Of a stretch of 64,000 bases of DNA, positions 47,376 to 55,731 are shown piece after piece (position 1 is the first letter of the stretch; each line of letters begins with the position of its first letter). Location of the stretch: contig NC_018010.1 in assembly GCF_000265405.1 (NCBI RefSeq), forward strand, positions 124,001 to 188,000. Reading direction: 5' to 3'. The position numbers were made by a program, and so were the translations under genes. The notes beneath the pieces were generated by a model. It worked only from the letters and a program-made list of their open reading frames with translations, had not been told where the DNA came from and made no database searches. This DNA is from Belliella baltica DSM 15883. Its GTDB lineage: Bacteria; Bacteroidota; Bacteroidia; Cytophagales; Cyclobacteriaceae.

Positions 47376-48572
47376 TTATTGAATTACACCTAACTCTTTT
47401 CCAACTTCTATGAATGCATTGATTGCAGTATCTAGTTGTTCTTTGTCATGTCCTGCAGAGATCTGAACACGGATACGTGCTTGACCTTTTGGCACTACAG
47501 GGTAATAGAAGCCAATTACATAAACTCCTTTTTCCAGAAGCTTTTCTGCCATCTTTTGAGATAAAGTAGCTTCATAAAGCATGATTGGAACAATTGGGTG
47601 TTCACCAGGCTTAATATCAAAGCCAGCTGCAGTCATTTTTTCTCTGAAGTATTTGGTGTTTGACTCGAGCTTGTCTCTCAATTCAGTTGTCTCAGAAAGC
47701 AAATCAAACACTGCTATCGAAGCTCCTGTGATAGATGGTGCTAAAGTATTCGAGAACAAATAAGGTCTTGATCTTTGTCTTAGGATTTCAATGATTTCTT
47801 TTTTTCCAGAGGTAAATCCTCCTGAGGCACCACCCAAGGCTTTGCCAAGCGTGCCAGTGATAATATCCATTTTGCCCATCACTCCTTTGAGTTCATGAAC
47901 TCCACGACCTGTCTTGCCCATGAAGCCCGTAGAATGACATTCATCAGACATGACCAATGCATTATACTTTTCGGCTAGGGCTACAATTTTATCCAACTGC
48001 GCAATTGTGCCATCCATAGAGAAAACACCATCTGTAACGATGATTTTACTTTGCGCACCTTTGGCATCTGCATCTTGAAGCTGTTTTTCCAAGTCTTCCA
48101 TGTCATTATGCTGATAGCGGAATCGCATGGCTTTACAAAGCCTTACCCCGTCGATAATCGAGGCATGGTTTAAGGCATCTGAGATAATGGCATCTTCTGG
48201 GCCTAAGATAGGTTCAAATACTCCCCCATTTGCATCAAAGGCTGCTGCGTAAAGAATCGTGTCTTCCGTCCCTAAAAATTTGGAAATCTTTTCTTCCAGT
48301 TCCTTGTGAATATCTTGCGTTCCGCAGATAAACCTCACTGAGGACAAACCAAAACCGTGGCTATCGATAGCAGATTTAGCAGCTTCGATTACTTGCGGGT
48401 GGGAAGATAATCCCAAGTAATTGTTCGCACAGAAGTTCAATACTTTTTGACCACCAGCAATGGTTATTTCAGATGATTGTGGAGAAGTAATAACCCGCTC
48501 ACTTTTGAATAAGCCAGCTTCTTTTATTTCTTTTAACTCTTTTTCTAATTTGGGTTTTAGAGAATCAAACAT
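47376..48572 (-). CDS. kbl: Glycine C-acetyltransferase (2-amino-3-ketobutyrate CoA ligase)
   Basis: A PLP alpha-oxoamine synthase that splits 2-amino-3-ketobutyrate with CoA to glycine and acetyl-CoA. Visible marks: [35 protein letters not shown], the PLP contacts [10 protein letters not shown], and the lysine in [14 protein letters not shown]. It is divergent from a threonine dehydrogenase-like gene, and the two enzymes form consecutive steps of threonine breakdown. Confidence 0.93.
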   Translation of the reverse strand: MFDSLKPKLEKELKEIKEAGLFKSERVITSPQSSEITIAGGQKVLNFCANNYLGLSSHPQVIEAAKSAIDSHGFGLSSVRFICGTQDIHKELEEKISKFLGTEDTILYAAAFDANGGVFEPILGPEDAIISDALNHASIIDGVRLCKAMRFRYQHNDMEDLEKQLQDADAKGAQSKIIVTDGVFSMDGTIAQLDKIVALAEKYNALVMSDECHSTGFMGKTGRGVHELKGVMGKMDIITGTLGKALGGASGGFTSGKKEIIEILRQRSRPYLFSNTLAPSITGASIAVFDLLSETTELRDKLESNTKYFREKMTAAGFDIKPGEHPIVPIMLYEATLSQKMAEKLLEKGVYVIGFYYPVVPKGQARIRVQISAGHDKEQLDTAINAFIEVGKELGVIQ

Positions 48573-48643
48573 ATTATTTTGTTTTAAATATGGAATGTAA
48601 TCGACATCGATGGAAATTAAATAAGATTACTAAAATGAAATCC

Positions 48644-48651
48644 TTATTTTT
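48644..48651 (+). promoter_or_regulatory. Possible -7 element for the tdh-like gene
   Basis: TATTTTTG matches the Bacteroidota -7 consensus TAnnTTTG about 72 bp upstream of the ATG at 48723. No convincing -33 element was seen. Confidence 0.3.
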
Positions 48652-48722
48652 GCCTCAATCAATACCCAAATATATCAAAAGCTAAAGGGTCTAGGAAACC
48701 TAATAGATTGAAAGTTTTAATA

Positions 48723-49676
48723 ATGGACAGAATTCTTATCATCGGTGCAGCCGGACAACTTGGTTCGGAGCTCACACTTGCACTTACCCAACAGTACGGA
48801 GGCGATAATGTTATTGCAACCGATATTAATCCCAAAGCCCTCGAAAAGTTTGACTATTGCAAAACTGCTGTTTTGGATATCATGAATCATGATGCAGTCA
48901 CTAGCTTGGTAAAGAAGGAAAATGTAAAGCAAATCTATCATCTTGCGGCAGTACTTTCTGCCACAGGAGAGAAAAATCCACTTTTTGCTTGGCAACTGAA
49001 TATGGATAGTCTTCTTTTTGTTTTGGAGCTTGCCAAGGAGCACAAGATGGACAAGGTCTATTGGCCATCTTCCATTGCGGTTTTTGGTCCCAATACTCCA
49101 AAAATCCATACGCCACAATATTGTGTCAAAGAACCCAATACGGTTTATGGTATTTCCAAGCAAGCTGGAGAAAGATGGTGTGAATACTATTTTGAAAATT
49201 TCGGCGTGGATGTCAGAAGCTTAAGATATCCTGGATTGATTGGCTATAAATCACTTCCCGGCGGAGGAACCACGGATTATGCGGTAGATATCTATCACAA
49301 AGCCATTGCCGGTGAACATTTTGTTTCATTTTTAAGAGAAGATAGTGCGCTTCCAATGATGTATATGCCTGATGCGATCAAGGCAACACTTGACCTGATG
49401 CATGCCCCAAAGGAGCAAGTAAAAATCAGATCTAGCTATAACCTTTCAGCGATCAGCTTTACCCCGAAAGAAATCTTCGAAAGTATCAAAATCCATTATC
49501 CTAAATTTAGTATTTCTTATGCACCTGATTTTAGACAGGCTATTGCCGACAGTTGGCCGGATAGTATTGACGATAGCAGGGCCAGAGAAGATTGGGGATG
49601 GAAACATGATTATGATTTGAAAAAAATGACAGAAGATATTTTGGCGAATTTGCCGGAGTATATGGTTAATTTTTGA
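48723..49676 (+). CDS. NAD-dependent L-threonine 3-dehydrogenase (SDR/epimerase type)
   Basis: An extended SDR with the NAD motif GAAGQLGSELTLAL, the catalytic Tyr-Lys in YGISKQAGERWCEYY, and GGGTTDYAVDIYHKA, which match the UDP-galactose-epimerase-like threonine dehydrogenases. It oxidises threonine to 2-amino-3-ketobutyrate, the substrate of the divergent kbl product. The start is the ATG at 48723; an in-frame TTG at 48708 is less likely. Confidence 0.88.
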   Translation: MDRILIIGAAGQLGSELTLALTQQYGGDNVIATDINPKALEKFDYCKTAVLDIMNHDAVTSLVKKENVKQIYHLAAVLSATGEKNPLFAWQLNMDSLLFVLELAKEHKMDKVYWPSSIAVFGPNTPKIHTPQYCVKEPNTVYGISKQAGERWCEYYFENFGVDVRSLRYPGLIGYKSLPGGGTTDYAVDIYHKAIAGEHFVSFLREDSALPMMYMPDAIKATLDLMHAPKEQVKIRSSYNLSAISFTPKEIFESIKIHYPKFSISYAPDFRQAIADSWPDSIDDSRAREDWGWKHDYDLKKMTEDILANLPEYMVNF

Positions 49677-49880
49677 ATTGTCAACGGTCAACTGTCAACT
49701 GACGACTTTAGCAACTTTCAATTAAGTTAGTTATTGGTTCTTTGGTTAGGGGGTTTAATTGAATGTAATAATGATGATGTAGGGAGGTTGGAAGGTTGAT
49801 AAAGTTTAAATGTTGAAAAGTTAGAAAAGCTTGGATGATTAGTGGAAAGGGAAAAGGTTAAAGGAAAAAGAGTGCTCCAG

Positions 49881-49957
49881 GAGAAATCTTAAAAAGTTGT
49901 AAGCAGTTTGAAAACTGCAAGATTTAAGGTCCAAGTCAATAGACTTGAACCAATTGG
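49881..49957 (+). repeat. Structured intergenic repeat, copy A
   Basis: Contains the perfect hairpin GCAGTTTGAAAACTGC (49903-49918) and a second stem in which GGT and CAAGTC (49928-49937) pair with GACTTG and ACC (49942-49951). A GA-rich lead-in precedes it. Copies B to E share both stems or parts of them. Confidence 0.75.
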
Positions 49958-50020
49958 GGAAATTAGGGAAAAGGGAAAAGGAAGAAAGGTTAAAGGTTAA
50001 AAAAGTTTGAATATTGCAGT

Positions 50021-50145
50021 GAAATAATTAAGCGAAAGGTTAAAGGAAAAAGGAAAAAGGGTGATCCGAGAAAAATCTTAAAAAGAGTAGGCAGTTTGAA
50101 AACTGCAAGATTTAAGGTCCAAGTCAATAGACTTTAACCAATTGG
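50021..50145 (+). repeat. Structured intergenic repeat, copy B
   Basis: Nearly the same unit as copy E (56881-57006): GAAATAATTA, a GA-rich tract, GTGATCCG, then the hairpin (50091-50106) and the second stem region ending in CCAATTGG. About 125 bp. Confidence 0.75.
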
Positions 50146-50215
50146 TTTGATGGGAACTGTGAACAAGGAAATTAAAGGAATAGTTCATTAAACTGTGTCT
50201 AAGGTTTAATCTTTC

Positions 50216-50267
50216 TTTCAGCCTACTGTCTTAGTTGCCTTAAGGCAACTAAGACAGTAGGCTGAAA
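50216..50267. repeat. Perfect 52 bp palindrome inside IS256
   Basis: Two 26-base arms (50216-50241 and 50242-50267) are exact reverse complements with no loop, directly 3' of the transposase gene. On the plus strand a run of seven T follows soon after (50274-50280), so it would stop transcripts entering the IS from its left flank; it would also fold in the transposase message. Confidence 0.85.
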
Positions 50268-50269
50268 AT

Positions 50270-51508
50270 TCAGTTTTTTTGTGGCACCCTATCCGGGTAC
50301 AGCTCCATGATTTCACGCTGGATGGAAGTCCATCCCCTTGCATTTTTCTTCCATGACTTTTCGTTCCGACTGATCGATAAATAGAGCTGCTTTAACAGTG
50401 CTGTTTCCGATGCCCATGCAGCTTTGCTTTTTATCAGTTTTCGCATGATCCGATGTAGGGCCTCTACCGGATTTGTTGTATAGATCATCTTCCGCATCCC
50501 TACAGGAAAATCCAGGAATGCCATCAGCTCAGTCCAGTTGTCACGCCATTGCCGTACTATATACTTATATTTCTTGCCCCATGTGGCTTCAAAGGCTGAC
50601 AATGCTGTTTTCGCACCTTCTTCAGTGGTGGAGGTGTATACCTGACGTAAGTCCTTTATTAAAGCCTTCTTATCAGCTTCATCCACATATTTCAGCGAAT
50701 TCCTCATTTGATGAACAATGCACTTTTGGACAACTGAAGCAGGGAACACTTCCTGAATCTGTTCGGAAAATCCCTGTAGATCATCCGTGCAGACCACCAA
50801 AATATCGGCTACTCCTCTTGATTTAAGATCTTCCATTACCAGGCCCCATTTTTTAGCTCCTTCTCCGCCCGAGTTGATGTAAAGACCTAATACGTCCCTA
50901 TTCCCTTCCCAATCCACCGAATATACTGTATAGAAGGCGCTACTGATGTATTTGCCCTCCTGGCGTACTTTGAAGTGTATGGCATCCAGGTACACGATGG
51001 GATAAAAGCTTTGAAGGCTTCTTGTACGCCATTCCTGAATCTCAGGGAGCACCTTATCGGTAATCTGGGAGATACGGCCTGCTGAGATACTCACCCCGTA
51101 AATCTCCTCCAGCAGACGTCTTACGTCTTCCACTGAATTACCCTGCGCATACAGCGCCAGTATCTGATCATCAAGGCCGCTGCTCAGTTCACGTTCACGT
51201 TTGCCTACCAGTTCGGGCTCAAAGTCTCCATTACGGTCTCTGGGAGTAGAAATATCCAGAAAACCGGCATCGCTCACCACTCGCTTGGGAGTCCTGCCAT
51301 TACGCTTATTAACATGGCCAGAGGCCCGCTCTTCTAATAGAAAACTCTCAATCTCTCCCTCAAGCATGGTATTCACCATTTGTTGTAAAATCTCACTAAA
51401 GGGGCTCTCTTTGCCCAGCAAGCCCTTCTTGCTGTATAACCGCTCTTTTAGACGGTCACTCATCTTTGGATCATTTAATAAATCCTCAATTGTCTTTTTC
51501 TTGTTCAT
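50270..51508 (-). CDS. IS256-family transposase
   Basis: A Mutator-type DDE transposase of 412 residues from the Met of MNKKKT (51508; the longest frame starts at 51532). Catalytic acids are seen in VYLDAIHFK, VVCTDDLQGF and TTNPVEALHR (D, D, E). The conserved CIVHQMRNSL block is intact. No frameshift or stop is visible, so it is probably functional. Confidence 0.92.
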   Translation of the reverse strand: MNKKKTIEDLLNDPKMSDRLKERLYSKKGLLGKESPFSEILQQMVNTMLEGEIESFLLEERASGHVNKRNGRTPKRVVSDAGFLDISTPRDRNGDFEPELVGKRERELSSGLDDQILALYAQGNSVEDVRRLLEEIYGVSISAGRISQITDKVLPEIQEWRTRSLQSFYPIVYLDAIHFKVRQEGKYISSAFYTVYSVDWEGNRDVLGLYINSGGEGAKKWGLVMEDLKSRGVADILVVCTDDLQGFSEQIQEVFPASVVQKCIVHQMRNSLKYVDEADKKALIKDLRQVYTSTTEEGAKTALSAFEATWGKKYKYIVRQWRDNWTELMAFLDFPVGMRKMIYTTNPVEALHRIMRKLIKSKAAWASETALLKQLYLSISRNEKSWKKNARGWTSIQREIMELYPDRVPQKN

Positions 51509-51551
51509 CTTGTGTAAAGTTAGCAGACACACTTAAATGAACAGTCTCAAA

Positions 51552-51974
51552 TTAAAAAATAACACCCCTATTCTCTATCACATCATGTTTGGTGGAAACA
51601 AAGTAATTCAATCCAGAAGGAATGACTATTTTCACATTTGATTTTATATCCAAGCTGTCGTAATAAACCTTGGTCTCATCACTATAGAACTTCAATTTGG
51701 CTTCACCCAGTTTTTTGATGTCTACAATGATAATTGTTATATCTTCGCACAATTCTCCATTCGCTAGATCATAGGCAATCATATTGCTACATCCTCTGCA
51801 TCCACTATCAGAAACAAATATAAATTCTCCCTCAGGTTCTTTTTCTCCTGTTATTTCTATGATAAATTTAAAAATCTGATTATCATACTTTTTGCTCTCA
51901 TCCAAACTACAAGAGACGAGCATTGTCAAGAATACAAATATCAAGGAAAACCACTTCAATCTACTTTGTATCAT
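51552..51974 (-). CDS. Lipoprotein with CxxC motif, downstream of a DUF4221 protein
   Basis: From the Met at 51974 (MIQSRLKWFSLIFVFLTMLV, then SCS) it has a lipoprotein signal, Cys at about 22, then about 115 residues with VSDSGCRGCSNMIAYDLANG (a CxxC), and a beta-rich end. I do not recognise the family. The CxxC could bind metal or act in thiol chemistry in a thioredoxin-like fold; this is inference. Its start overlaps the DUF4221 gene by 14 bp. It ends 10 bp before the right end of IS256. A second, IS-disrupted lipoprotein gene near 63.6 kb has a similar CxxC and position. Confidence 0.65.
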   Translation of the reverse strand: MIQSRLKWFSLIFVFLTMLVSCSLDESKKYDNQIFKFIIEITGEKEPEGEFIFVSDSGCRGCSNMIAYDLANGELCEDITIIIVDIKKLGEAKLKFYSDETKVYYDSLDIKSNVKIVIPSGLNYFVSTKHDVIENRGVIF

Positions 51975-53184
51975 AAACTTTGAAGTTTTTGAAATAAAGA
52001 ACATCTTCATTATTCAAGTCAACATAAGGTATATACAGACCATTTTCATTGGCAAAGCACATATCATAATAGACACCATCTTTCGGTTGCTTTATATCAA
52101 ATTCGGTGACTTTTTTGTAATCTTTATCCAATACAATAATGCAAAAATCCCTCGGATTAGCCATGGGGTCTAAAAAATCACTTTTGTAGGGATCATAGTT
52201 ATCCCCATTTGGATACTTTGCTATTCTGTAAAAATACCCATTCTTCTCATCATGGTATATACCTCCATAAACCGGCATATTCATATAATAATCCATCTCT
52301 TGTTCTTGAACTGGATCCGATTTGACATAATGTGATATTTTTTTTATTTTATTAGATGAAGCGTAATAAATAGAATTGAACTTTTGAGAATTGTTATAAA
52401 CAAATATATTTTCCGATGCTGCAAATGAAAGTATTGACTCACCTTTTTCTGAATTTTCTCTTAAGAAATATAATGAAAGAAATCCTCCCCAAACTTTATT
52501 TTTCATTTCCTCAGGAAAATCCCCAAACTTATAAAAGGATTTACTAGCTAAATCGACAGAAATAATTAACCCTTCCACATTTGTCATTTTAGGATCTAAT
52601 GGGTATAAGTACGGTATAGTTTGAGTTTTAATCGAATTATTAATAACAACAAAATCTCTTTTCATATCAAAAGTTAAAGAAGCTAAGTCAGTTGAAGTTG
52701 TCCTATATGTATTAGGATCCCAATCAATATCATCAGGCATTAAATCATAAACATCTAACTTCTCCATACTTCTATTCACCAATACTAATTTGAATAAAAG
52801 TCCCTGATTCAAAAAAATAGAGTCTTGATTATGGATATAAAAATGACCTACACTATTTATGGCGTCAGGACCCGTAGTAGGGATTTTAATTTCTTCAAAA
52901 AGCTCCCCTGAAGCCAAATCATACAACTTTATTGCTGCCCTGTTTTTGACATGTACTGCATAAACTTCTTTGCCATTATAATCTTTGATGTATTGGGTAT
53001 ACTGTTCTGCCGGACTAGTTTGATGATCCAATTTTATTGCAATAGACTCTCCTTCCTTAACTTCAAATATTTCCCCATCATCTGTAGAAGCCGAACAGCC
53101 TAGAATCGAAAATGAAACATAAAATAAAAAAATTATACTTAAACAGAAGCTTCTTCTTTGATGATTAAAAGTTATCATAGACAT
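51961..53184 (-). CDS. DUF4221 (BF3164-like) beta-propeller lipoprotein
   Basis: A lipoprotein signal peptide (about 1-30, Cys in FSILGCSAS) is followed by about 375 residues whose repeats VYAVHVKNRAAIKLYDLASGELFEEIKI, NSVGHFYIHNQDSIFL, and others have the six-bladed propeller rhythm of DUF4221 (relative of BF3164 family) proteins. In Bacteroides, BF3164-type propellers occur beside small secreted NVEALA peptides. Here a Cys-containing peptide gene ends the upstream side. Binding partner unknown; periplasmic or outer-membrane location inferred. Overlaps the CxxC lipoprotein gene. Confidence 0.75.
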   Translation of the reverse strand: MSMITFNHQRRSFCLSIIFLFYVSFSILGCSASTDDGEIFEVKEGESIAIKLDHQTSPAEQYTQYIKDYNGKEVYAVHVKNRAAIKLYDLASGELFEEIKIPTTGPDAINSVGHFYIHNQDSIFLNQGLLFKLVLVNRSMEKLDVYDLMPDDIDWDPNTYRTTSTDLASLTFDMKRDFVVINNSIKTQTIPYLYPLDPKMTNVEGLIISVDLASKSFYKFGDFPEEMKNKVWGGFLSLYFLRENSEKGESILSFAASENIFVYNNSQKFNSIYYASSNKIKKISHYVKSDPVQEQEMDYYMNMPVYGGIYHDEKNGYFYRIAKYPNGDNYDPYKSDFLDPMANPRDFCIIVLDKDYKKVTEFDIKQPKDGVYYDMCFANENGLYIPYVDLNNEDVLYFKNFKVYDTK

Positions 53185-53295
53185 TAATAAGAAAATCGTA
53201 TTTAAAATTCTGATTACGAAAATTAATTTAGTACATATTATAGAAAAAATGAAAAAAAGAGCCCCACAGACCTAATAGTAGAGGGCTCTGTTTTC

Positions 53296-53502
53296 TTAAT
53301 TTGTTACAACAAAGGTTGGCATTAGAAAACAACCTCCACCTGGTGAATTACAAGTTCCCCAATAAACCTGAGGCATCTCAGTAGTACTGGAAGGCGCTAC
53401 AACATTTTCAGCAGGTTGATTAAAAGTAAAACCTGTACTGGCTATGATAGCTGCTGAAGAAGCTACTAACATAATTTTCTTTTTTAACGTTACGTTTTTC
53501 AT
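53296..53502 (-). CDS. Small secreted peptide, signal peptide plus Cys-containing C-terminus
   Basis: A 68-residue protein: positively charged start (MKNVTLKKK), a hydrophobic segment IMLVASSAAIIASTGFTF, a short spacer, then TEMPQVYWGTCNSPGGGCFLMPTFVVTN with two Cys six residues apart. This general design (KKK, Ala-rich helix, short Cys-containing tail) resembles the NVEALA-type peptides of Bacteroidota but lacks the NVEALA motif, so I only say similar style. The IS1595 element begins 18 bp upstream of the start codon, so its native promoter has been displaced. Confidence 0.65.
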   Translation of the reverse strand: MKNVTLKKKIMLVASSAAIIASTGFTFNQPAENVVAPSSTTEMPQVYWGTCNSPGGGCFLMPTFVVTN

Positions 53503-53510
53503 AATTATTA

Positions 53511-53520
53511 ATTAAAGTTT
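53511..53520. repeat. Left target duplication of IS1595 copy 1
   Basis: ATTAAAGTTT, repeated exactly at 54559-54568 on the other side of the element. Confidence 0.7.
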
Positions 53521-54558
53521 ATGATTATCCGCTTGTATACAAGTAGGGGCAAATGCTTGCAATAACCAATCTGTCAAATAGTTTTTCACCAAAGTATCTT
53601 CGGTTTAGTTTGTAACAGAATTCATTGAGATAGTTTTGAAGCATCTTTTCTGAAACCATATGGTACTTCTGCAGATCTCTTTTGAGGTTACTTATTGCTA
53701 TATGTACCCATTTGAGATTGAACTTACCTTCTTTTGTGGAGGATAGTTCGCTTACATGGACATCGATACAATCTTCTAGGTTAGAATAAGTCGTACTTTC
53801 ATCAGTCTGAACCACAGCTTTCTTGTCAATCAGGCCTTTTATCAGTTTTTCGGCTGTTTTTGCCTTCAAGTTATCTATTTTGACCATCTTGAAATATCTG
53901 CAGCTTTTGTCCTTTTCTCCGGTAATTAAGTCTTCAAGAATAGATGATTCAGCCATGACAGCAACGGAAGCTTGTTTTTGACTTCCGCGTCCTTTCTTCA
54001 GCTTCATCCTTTCCGAAGATTTTGTTGCCTTGCTTACAAAAGCCTCATCATATTCAACCATATCCTCTAGTTTATATTGGCTATCACGTTTACCCATTGC
54101 TTCTCGGAGCTTGTGGTACAGCCTGAAAACAGTCTCGTATCTACTATGCCCCATCTGCCTCTGGAGTTCCAGGCAGCTAAACCCCTTCTTGGTTGCACTT
54201 ACAAGTGTCATTGCAAGCAACCAGATCCTTAATGGCAACTTGCTGTTTTCCATAACGGTACCATTCTTCAGGCCTGTCCTAAATTCACAATGTTTACATT
54301 GAAACATATTGAGAGAATTAAGCCAGTAGTGTTCTCTGGACTTACATTTCTTACAAATAATGCCTTCCCTTTCTCTTTGTTCCTTAAAGAAATGAATGCA
54401 ACTTGCCTCATCTGGATATCTTTCATTGAATTGTAGGATAGTCATGGCTTCTTTCTTTATTTCAAGCCAATTAAACACTTAAAATACAGCCCTGAAAGTT
54501 ATTGACACGTATTGTCAAAGTATAAAATTTGCCTACTTGTACGTAGGCGGATATTCAT
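53521..54558 (-). mobile_element. IS1595-family (ISXO2-like) insertion sequence, copy 1
   Basis: About 1,038 bp, ends ATGATTATCCGC (left) and GCGGATATTCAT (right), with inner sequence TACAAGTAGG on both sides. Flanked by an exact 10-base repeat ATTAAAGTTT, whereas 8 bp is usual for this family. One transposase gene on the minus strand, whose stop lies inside the left repeat. Lies 18 bp upstream of the small peptide gene, in its promoter area. Confidence 0.85.
53525..54445 (-). CDS. IS1595-family (ISXO2-like) transposase, copy 1
   Basis: A DDE transposase with an N-terminal zinc-ribbon (CKKCKSREHYWLNS and CKHCEFR) typical of ISXO2. The catalytic core includes MVEYDEAFV and a second acid near VVQTDESTTYSN. 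The Met at 54445 (MTILQF) matches homologues; the longest frame begins at 54478. It is about 306 residues and intact by eye. The second copy at 54.6 kb is closely related but diverged. Confidence 0.9.
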   Translation of the reverse strand: MTILQFNERYPDEASCIHFFKEQREREGIICKKCKSREHYWLNSLNMFQCKHCEFRTGLKNGTVMENSKLPLRIWLLAMTLVSATKKGFSCLELQRQMGHSRYETVFRLYHKLREAMGKRDSQYKLEDMVEYDEAFVSKATKSSERMKLKKGRGSQKQASVAVMAESSILEDLITGEKDKSCRYFKMVKIDNLKAKTAEKLIKGLIDKKAVVQTDESTTYSNLEDCIDVHVSELSSTKEGKFNLKWVHIAISNLKRDLQKYHMVSEKMLQNYLNEFCYKLNRRYFGEKLFDRLVIASICPYLYTSG

Positions 54559-54568
54559 ATTAAAGTTT
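54559..54568. repeat. Right target duplication of IS1595 copy 1
   Basis: Second exact copy of ATTAAAGTTT, adjoining the right end of the element. Confidence 0.7.
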
Positions 54569-54609
54569 CATAAATATAATATAAATTACTAATAATAAAA
54601 ATTATTTTT

Positions 54610-55644
54610 ATGATTATCCGCTACTTTGCCAGTAGGGTTGGATAGAAGCAATAATAAGTCGGTCAAAGAGTCTTTCTCCAAAGTATCTTCGGTTTAGTTT
54701 GTAGCAAAACTCGTCGATGTAGTTCTGAAGCCTTCTTTCTGATATCATTTTATACTTTCTAAGATCACTTTTGAGGTTACTGATTGCTGTATGAGCCCAT
54801 TTAAGGTTGAATCTACCCTCTTTTGTTGAAGATAATTCGGTGACATGGACATCCACGAAGTCCTCAAATTTAGCGTAAGTGGTACTGTCATCGGTTTGAA
54901 GAACAGCATCTTTATTGATGAAGTCTTTAATCAGTTTCTCTGCCGTTTTGGCCTTTAAGTCCTCTATTTTCTTCATCTTGAAGTATCGGCAGCTTTTGGA
55001 TAACTTCTTTGTCTTAGGATCCTCCAGAATGGTTGATTCAGCCATCACAGCAACTGTGGACTTCTGCTGGGTTCCTCGGCCCCGATTGAGAGACTTCTTT
55101 TTCTGGGCTGAGGTTGACTTGGTGATGTAAGCTTCATCATATTCTACCATGTCTTCGAGCTTATATTGATCATCCCGCTTACCCATTATGACACGAATCT
55201 TATGGCATAAATCAAAGACGGTTTGGTAGCGAGTAAACCCCATTTGTCGCTGGAGTTCAAGAGCGGTAAACCCCTGCTTAGTGGCACTAAAGAAGGTCAT
55301 GGCCATCAACCACTTACGAAGTGACAGATTGCTATTTTCCATCACAGTTCCACTTTTCAAACTGGTACGGAATCCACAACTTTTGCATTGAAACATACTT
55401 TTACTGTGGAGCCAATAGTGCTCTTTTTCCTCGCACTTTTTGCAAACCACGCCTTCCTGCTCTCGTTTAGCTTTGAAAAAGCTAATACAGGATTCTTCAT
55501 CTGGAAAGCGCTCTTCAAACTTCAAAATATTCATGGTCAGAACCTTTGTTTTGACCAAGTAACCTCTCTTTAGCTTGATTACCAATCGATTGTCACCAAC
55601 TGTCAGTATATAATTTGGCTACTGGCAGAATTACGTATATTCAT
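54610..55644 (-). mobile_element. IS1595-family insertion sequence, copy 2
   Basis: About 1,035 bp between ATGATTATCCGC (left) and ACGTATATTCAT (right), both with GCCAGTAG inside. Flanked by an exact 10-base repeat AATTATTTTT (54600-54609 and 55645-55654). It sits 41 bp to the right of copy 1's duplicated target, in the same orientation. Confidence 0.85.
54614..55534 (-). CDS. IS1595-family (ISXO2-like) transposase, copy 2
   Basis: Homologous to copy 1 over its whole length, with the same zinc-ribbon (CKKCEEKEHYWLHS and CKSCGFR), MVEYDEAYI and AVLQTDDSTTYAK. The start was set at the Met at 55534 (MNILKF); the longest frame begins at 55585. Intact by eye. The differences from copy 1 are many and spread along the protein, so the two elements are different members of one family. 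Confidence 0.9.
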   Translation of the reverse strand: MNILKFEERFPDEESCISFFKAKREQEGVVCKKCEEKEHYWLHSKSMFQCKSCGFRTSLKSGTVMENSNLSLRKWLMAMTFFSATKQGFTALELQRQMGFTRYQTVFDLCHKIRVIMGKRDDQYKLEDMVEYDEAYITKSTSAQKKKSLNRGRGTQQKSTVAVMAESTILEDPKTKKLSKSCRYFKMKKIEDLKAKTAEKLIKDFINKDAVLQTDDSTTYAKFEDFVDVHVTELSSTKEGRFNLKWAHTAISNLKSDLRKYKMISERRLQNYIDEFCYKLNRRYFGERLFDRLIIASIQPYWQSSG

Positions 55645-55731
55645 AATTATTTTTATTTAATTACATTTACAATATTTTTATTGACATCATATACAAGTAT
55701 TTAAAATGAAACACAATCAAAGAAAAAATAT

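Larger units (their letters stand above)
49677..50182. other. Purine-rich intergenic stretch with repeat copies A and B
   Basis: About 500 bp without a gene. It is full of AAAGG-type purine runs (about 49837-49870 and 49966-50005) and contains two copies of a structured repeat (A and B, listed separately), all on the plus strand. IS256 begins at 50183. Confidence 0.7.
50183..51542 (-). mobile_element. IS256-family insertion sequence
   Basis: About 1,360 bp. Ends carry imperfect inverted repeats starting GTTCATT at 50183 and the complementary AATGAAC at 51536-51542, then TGTGTCT. It holds one transposase gene and a 52 bp perfect palindrome near the left end. No 8 bp target duplication was found at the flanks (AAGGAATA and AGTCTCAA), so it may be old or rearranged. 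It lies 10 bp after the stop of a CxxC lipoprotein gene. Confidence 0.85.

Noticed and set aside
50175..51550. An 8 bp target duplication for IS256
   Set aside because: Left flank AAGGAATA and right flank AGTCTCAA do not match.
52014..52173. Short plus-strand frame across the DUF4221 gene
   Set aside because: It is antisense to a well-supported lipoprotein gene and has no sequence features of its own.
53521..55644. Two IS1595 elements as a composite transposon
   Set aside because: Only about 50 bp lie between them, there is no cargo gene, and each has its own target duplication, so they inserted separately.
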